A stretch of 19,094 bases of DNA from Pelagibacterales bacterium MED-G43 (GTDB lineage: Bacteria; Pseudomonadota; Alphaproteobacteria; Pelagibacterales; Pelagibacteraceae). The stretch lies in the NCBI GenBank assembly GCA_002457475.1, contig NTJK01000007.1, positions 1-19,094 on the forward strand, written 5' to 3'. A program made the translations under genes and the position numbers. Below are positions 17,026 to 19,094 of the stretch, one piece after another (the stretch's first letter is position 1; every line of letters begins with the position of its first letter). Under the pieces are notes generated by a model. That model did no database searches. It was not told the DNA's origin and worked only from the letters and a program-made list of their open reading frames with translations.

Positions 17026-17697
17026 ATGATTAAAGTTGAAAAAAAAGTCTTTACGCCAAATGCAACCACAGGACTTCTTGTGGAAAGCACCTTAAAAACT
17101 CTCAAAAAAAAATCAGATATTCTAGATTTGGGTTGTGGTACCGGGTATGTCGGTTTATCAGTAGCCAAAAAAACAAAATTCAAAAATAAGTATTTTTTTT
17201 CAGATATTTCAAAAGAAGCAATCTCATTATGTAAAAGAAACGCAAAAAAAAATAAAATTAAGATTTTAGCCAAAAGTGGCACGATGTACGAACCGTGGGA
17301 AGGAGAAAAATTTGATTTAATCATAGAGTCAATTTCAGCCATAGCTAAAAAAGTTGCTAATGTATCTCCTTGGTACAAGAACGGAATACCTTGCGATTGT
17401 GGTGAAGACGGGACTGATCTAGTTAATGATGTTTTAAAAGTTTCAAAAAAATATTTAAAAAATAATGGGAAGCTTATTTTTCCTATTGTAACTTTATCTA
17501 ATAAAAAAAAAATCCTTCAAACAGCCAGAAAAAATTTTAAAAATGTGAAACTTGTAATTTCCAAAGATTGGCCATTACCGAAAAGCATGTATTCAAATAA
17601 AAGACTTCTAGAAAATTTAAAAAAGAAAGGAATAATAAGTTACAAAACAAAATATGGTTTGATTTTGTATTCGTCTGAGATATATATTGCTTATTAA
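17026..17697 (+). CDS. SAM-dependent methyltransferase (PrmC/small-MTase-like)
   Basis: A 223-residue class I methyltransferase. Motif I is DILDLGCGTGYVGLS (31-45) and the motif II acidic residue is Asp60 in FFSDIS. The segment CDCGEDGTDLVNDVL (123-137) resembles the GGEDGLD-type stretch of PrmC/HemK-like enzymes. The NPPY motif that those enzymes use at the end of strand 4 is missing: FDLIIESISAIA (97-108) stands there. A glutamine- or adenine-amino target is therefore unlikely. It begins 3 bp after the KAS III gene and ends 6 bp before the ACP gene, so it is part of the cassette. It may methylate the carrier-bound intermediate or the final acceptor; that is inference. Confidence 0.8.
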   Translation: MIKVEKKVFTPNATTGLLVESTLKTLKKKSDILDLGCGTGYVGLSVAKKTKFKNKYFFSDISKEAISLCKRNAKKNKIKILAKSGTMYEPWEGEKFDLIIESISAIAKKVANVSPWYKNGIPCDCGEDGTDLVNDVLKVSKKYLKNNGKLIFPIVTLSNKKKILQTARKNFKNVKLVISKDWPLPKSMYSNKRLLENLKKKGIISYKTKYGLILYSSEIYIAY

Positions 17698-17703
17698 CTT
17701 GCA

Positions 17704-17955
17704 ATGAAAAATAAAATTTCTAAAGAAGATATATTAAAAATAATTTCCAAAATTCTTAAGATAAGTCCGCAAAAAATAGAGAAAATTGATAATTATGAAA
17801 AAATGGACAGCTGGGACTCTTTAGCCCAATTAGATATAATTAGTGCGATTGATAAAAAACTTAATGGAAAAATTGGCAAAGTAAAAAATATTGCTGAAAT
17901 CAAAAGTGTTAAAAAAATTATCTCTGCATTAAAGAAAAAATCCTTAATTGCTTGA
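17704..17955 (+). CDS. Acyl carrier protein, Lys-rich
   Basis: An 83-residue protein with the phosphopantetheine attachment site DSWDSLAQLDII, modified residue Ser39, at the start of predicted helix II. The helical pattern and length fit a stand-alone ACP. It is unusual in charge: I count about 20 Lys against 10 Asp/Glu, whereas typical ACPs are strongly acidic. The MDSWDSL form is common in specialised ACPs of surface-glycan or natural-product clusters. It is 6 bp after the methyltransferase, and its TGA overlaps the ATG of the GNAT-like gene (TGATG), implying coupled synthesis. The likely role is to carry the acyl chain started by the adjacent KAS III. Confidence 0.87.
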   Translation: MKNKISKEDILKIISKILKISPQKIEKIDNYEKMDSWDSLAQLDIISAIDKKLNGKIGKVKNIAEIKSVKKIISALKKKSLIA

Positions 17956-18842
17956 TGCATGGTTCAAAAAAAATTCATAAAACTTGGTTAAAAAATTATA
18001 AAGTAGAAAAAGTTTTTTTTAATGGTCATTTATATAATCAAACTCTTAAATATTTAAAAAAACAAAACAATCTTAACTATTCAAAAGTATTATTTCTTTT
18101 TAATAATTTTATTAACAAAAAATATCCAATTTGTAATGTCTTAACATATGAAAAAAAAATAGTTGGATTTGTTGGAACAACTTTTTCTCAAAAAAAATAT
18201 AATAAAAAAAAATTTTTAAATTGCAATATTCACTCGTGGATGGTCGATGTAAATCATCGTATTGGATCATCAATGCTTATAGATCAAATAAAAAACAATT
18301 GCATTATAACTGTTTTAAGTTCACTTCCCAGACTGGAAAAAACTTTTCTAAAGTTAGGTTTCAAAAAATTAAATATGGAATACAAAATTATTTTTATTAA
18401 GAAATTTTTTTTAAAAAATACTGATCTAGGTTTTGATATTCTACATAAGCAAAACTTATTAATGAAAAAAGTAAACAAATTTCACCAAAAAATTATAAAG
18501 GATTATAAAAACTCTAGATTTAAAAAATTTATTTTCTTCAACTCGATTTCTAAGAAAAATTGTTTCATCATAAGTGATTTAACGAAGAAAAAACGTTTCT
18601 TTAAAACTTTAAACATAATCTACTGTTCAGACACAAGCTTCTTAAAAAAAAACTTATTAATTTTTTACTCACTTATTCAAAAATATTTTAAGGTTCATTT
18701 TTGTGGAGAATTTTATATAGATAAATCAAAATCTATTTTAAAAAAATCTAAATTATCAAAAATCATAAATAAAACAATTTATTTGAAAAGAACTCCAAAA
18801 AACTACAAATTTGATTTATTATATTCAGAAACAGAGTTTTAA
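17955..18842 (+). CDS. Putative GNAT-like acyltransferase with an unassigned C-terminal half
   Basis: A 295-residue, very Lys/Phe/Asn-rich protein. Residues about 45-150 look like a GNAT fold: CNVLTYEKKIVGFVGTTF (strands 2-3), the WMVDVNHRIGSSMLIDQI stretch (95-112), where the R-x-G-S/x pattern resembles the acyl-CoA pyrophosphate loop, and LPRLEKTFLKLGFKKLN (124-140), which resembles the helix 4/GF turn. The rest (about 150-295) matches nothing I recognise; it could be a second degenerate GNAT lobe. ATG 17955 overlaps the ACP stop and is chosen over TTG 17952. Direct coupling to an ACP suggests it may use acyl-ACP as donor. Family assignment is moderate and substrate unknown. Confidence 0.55.
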   Translation: MHGSKKIHKTWLKNYKVEKVFFNGHLYNQTLKYLKKQNNLNYSKVLFLFNNFINKKYPICNVLTYEKKIVGFVGTTFSQKKYNKKKFLNCNIHSWMVDVNHRIGSSMLIDQIKNNCIITVLSSLPRLEKTFLKLGFKKLNMEYKIIFIKKFFLKNTDLGFDILHKQNLLMKKVNKFHQKIIKDYKNSRFKKFIFFNSISKKNCFIISDLTKKKRFFKTLNIIYCSDTSFLKKNLLIFYSLIQKYFKVHFCGEFYIDKSKSILKKSKLSKIINKTIYLKRTPKNYKFDLLYSETEF

Positions 18843-18883
18843 ACCTCGTAGGAAGATAATTTTTTTTACATCTTTAAAACTCT
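18833..18883. repeat. 11-bp perfect inverted repeat at the end of the cassette
   Basis: AGAGTTTTAAA (18833-18843) and TTTAAAACTCT (18873-18883) are exact reverse complements around a 29-nt loop that contains a run of eight T (18860-18867). The left arm includes the stop codon of the GNAT-like gene. The arrangement differs from an intrinsic terminator because the T-run lies in the loop. Confidence 0.5.
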
Positions 18884-18911
18884 TGTGTATTAATATATTA
18901 ACAATAACAAT
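18883..18911 (+). promoter_or_regulatory. Possible promoter of tRNA-Leu
   Basis: TTGTGT (18883-18888) and AACAAT (18906-18911) with a 17-bp spacer would start transcription about 8 bp before the mature tRNA 5' end. The match is modest; read-through from the cassette is an alternative. Confidence 0.3.
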
Positions 18912-18925
18912 AAAAATAACACAGT

Positions 18926-19011
18926 GCCCTCGTGGTGAAATTGGTAGACACAAAGGACTTAAAATCCTTGCCCTTTTGGGAGTGCCAGTTCGAGTCTGGC
19001 CGAGGGCACCA
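18926..19011 (+). tRNA. tRNA-Leu (anticodon UAA)
   Basis: A complete 86-nt class II tRNA with encoded CCA. The acceptor stem GCCCTCG pairs with CGAGGGC, followed by discriminator A and CCA. The D-arm contains GTGGTGAAATTGGTAGACAC. The anticodon stem AAGGA/TCCTT encloses the loop CTTAAAA, giving anticodon TAA (decodes UUA). A long variable arm with a CCC/GGG stem is typical of tRNA-Leu. The T-arm is GCCAG-TTCGAGT-CTGGC. UUA is expected to be the dominant Leu codon in such an AT-rich genome. Confidence 0.97.
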
Positions 19012-19019
19012 TTTTAAAT

Positions 19020-19094
19020 ATGACTAAACCAGTAATTATTTCAGATACCAATAGAAAATCTTTAAGCATTAAGAAGTATTTAATAAAAAAAATT
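19020..19094 (+). CDS. Start of an unidentified gene (partial, 3' end outside window)
   Basis: ATG 19020, eight bases after the tRNA, opens a frame that stays open for 25 codons to the window edge. The N-terminus MTKPVIISDTNRKSLSIKKY has a beta-strand-then-helix look with a possible nucleotide-binding start, but it is too short to name a family. No Shine-Dalgarno sequence is visible, as for many genes here. Confidence 0.5.
   Translation, partial: MTKPVIISDTNRKSLSIKKYLIKKI

Noticed and set aside
16860..17378. 172-codon minus-strand open frame
   Set aside because: It lies antisense to the clear KAS III and methyltransferase genes and has no recognisable domain; a shadow of Lys-rich coding sequence.
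18844..18860. tRNA remnant (CCTCGTAGGAAG resembles the 5' end of tRNA-Leu, CCCTCGTGGTGA)
   Set aside because: The similarity covers about 8-10 bases only and no matching 3' half or attachment-site duplicate was found.
18844..18867. Intrinsic terminator (CCT-CGT-AGG plus eight T) after the GNAT-like gene
   Set aside because: The stem has only three base pairs and is separated from the T-run by eight bases, too weak to call.
18811..19017. 68-codon + strand open frame across the end of the cassette and tRNA-Leu
   Set aside because: It runs through the whole tRNA gene and overlaps the GNAT-like gene; no family features. A chance frame.

Overview
The window is a very AT-rich, densely packed bacterial chromosome segment. 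Intergenic gaps are tiny or absent, genes often overlap by 1-11 bp, and the proteins are rich in Lys, Ile and Asn. Gene content and order (class II DAHP synthase, nadE, cysS, cimA, trmJ, rpsD, and opposite them a sfsA-map-purB-purC-purS-purQ-purL-bolA-grxD run) point to a streamlined alphaproteobacterium, most likely SAR11 ('Candidatus Pelagibacter'-like). That assignment is inferred from composition and gene order; no database search was run. No gene-free stretch exceeds about 105 bp. I see no insertion sequence, CRISPR array, rRNA or prophage gene.

Layout. (1) 2-6365, + strand: the C-terminal end of an unidentified gene, a small beta-carbonic-anhydrase-like protein, then aroG (with its own promoter), nadE, cysS, cimA and trmJ. 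These are core biosynthesis and translation genes; the last four overlap head to tail. A 12-bp perfect inverted repeat and a second small hairpin lie between aroG and nadE. (2) 6379-7040, + strand: rpsD with a near-consensus promoter and a leader of only about 10 nt. (3) 14233 down to 7041, - strand: one long probable operon sfsA-map-purB-purC-purS-purQ-purL-bolA-grxD. It covers several steps of de novo purine synthesis (the three-part PurS/PurQ/PurL FGAM synthetase, SAICAR synthetase, adenylosuccinate lyase) and ends in a BolA/monothiol-glutaredoxin pair. (4) 14251-15006, + strand: a stand-alone CinA/MoCF-domain protein divergent from sfsA, separated by only 17 bp. (5) 15003-15956, - strand: a family 9 (heptosyltransferase-like) glycosyltransferase. 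(6) 16060-18842, + strand: a compact four-gene cassette of KAS III, a SAM methyltransferase, a Lys-rich acyl carrier protein and a GNAT-like acyltransferase. It is followed by an inverted repeat, tRNA-Leu(UAA) and the start of another gene.

Regions 1-4 look like conserved core genome. Regions 5-6 look accessory: surface-glycan type content, even higher AT/Lys content, and a position beside a tRNA gene. The KAS III/MTase/ACP/GNAT cassette is the best candidate for an undescribed system. A coherent but unproven reading is that KAS III starts a dedicated acyl chain on the private ACP, the methyltransferase modifies it or its acceptor, and the GNAT-like protein transfers it to an amine, perhaps on a surface glycan or an amino acid.
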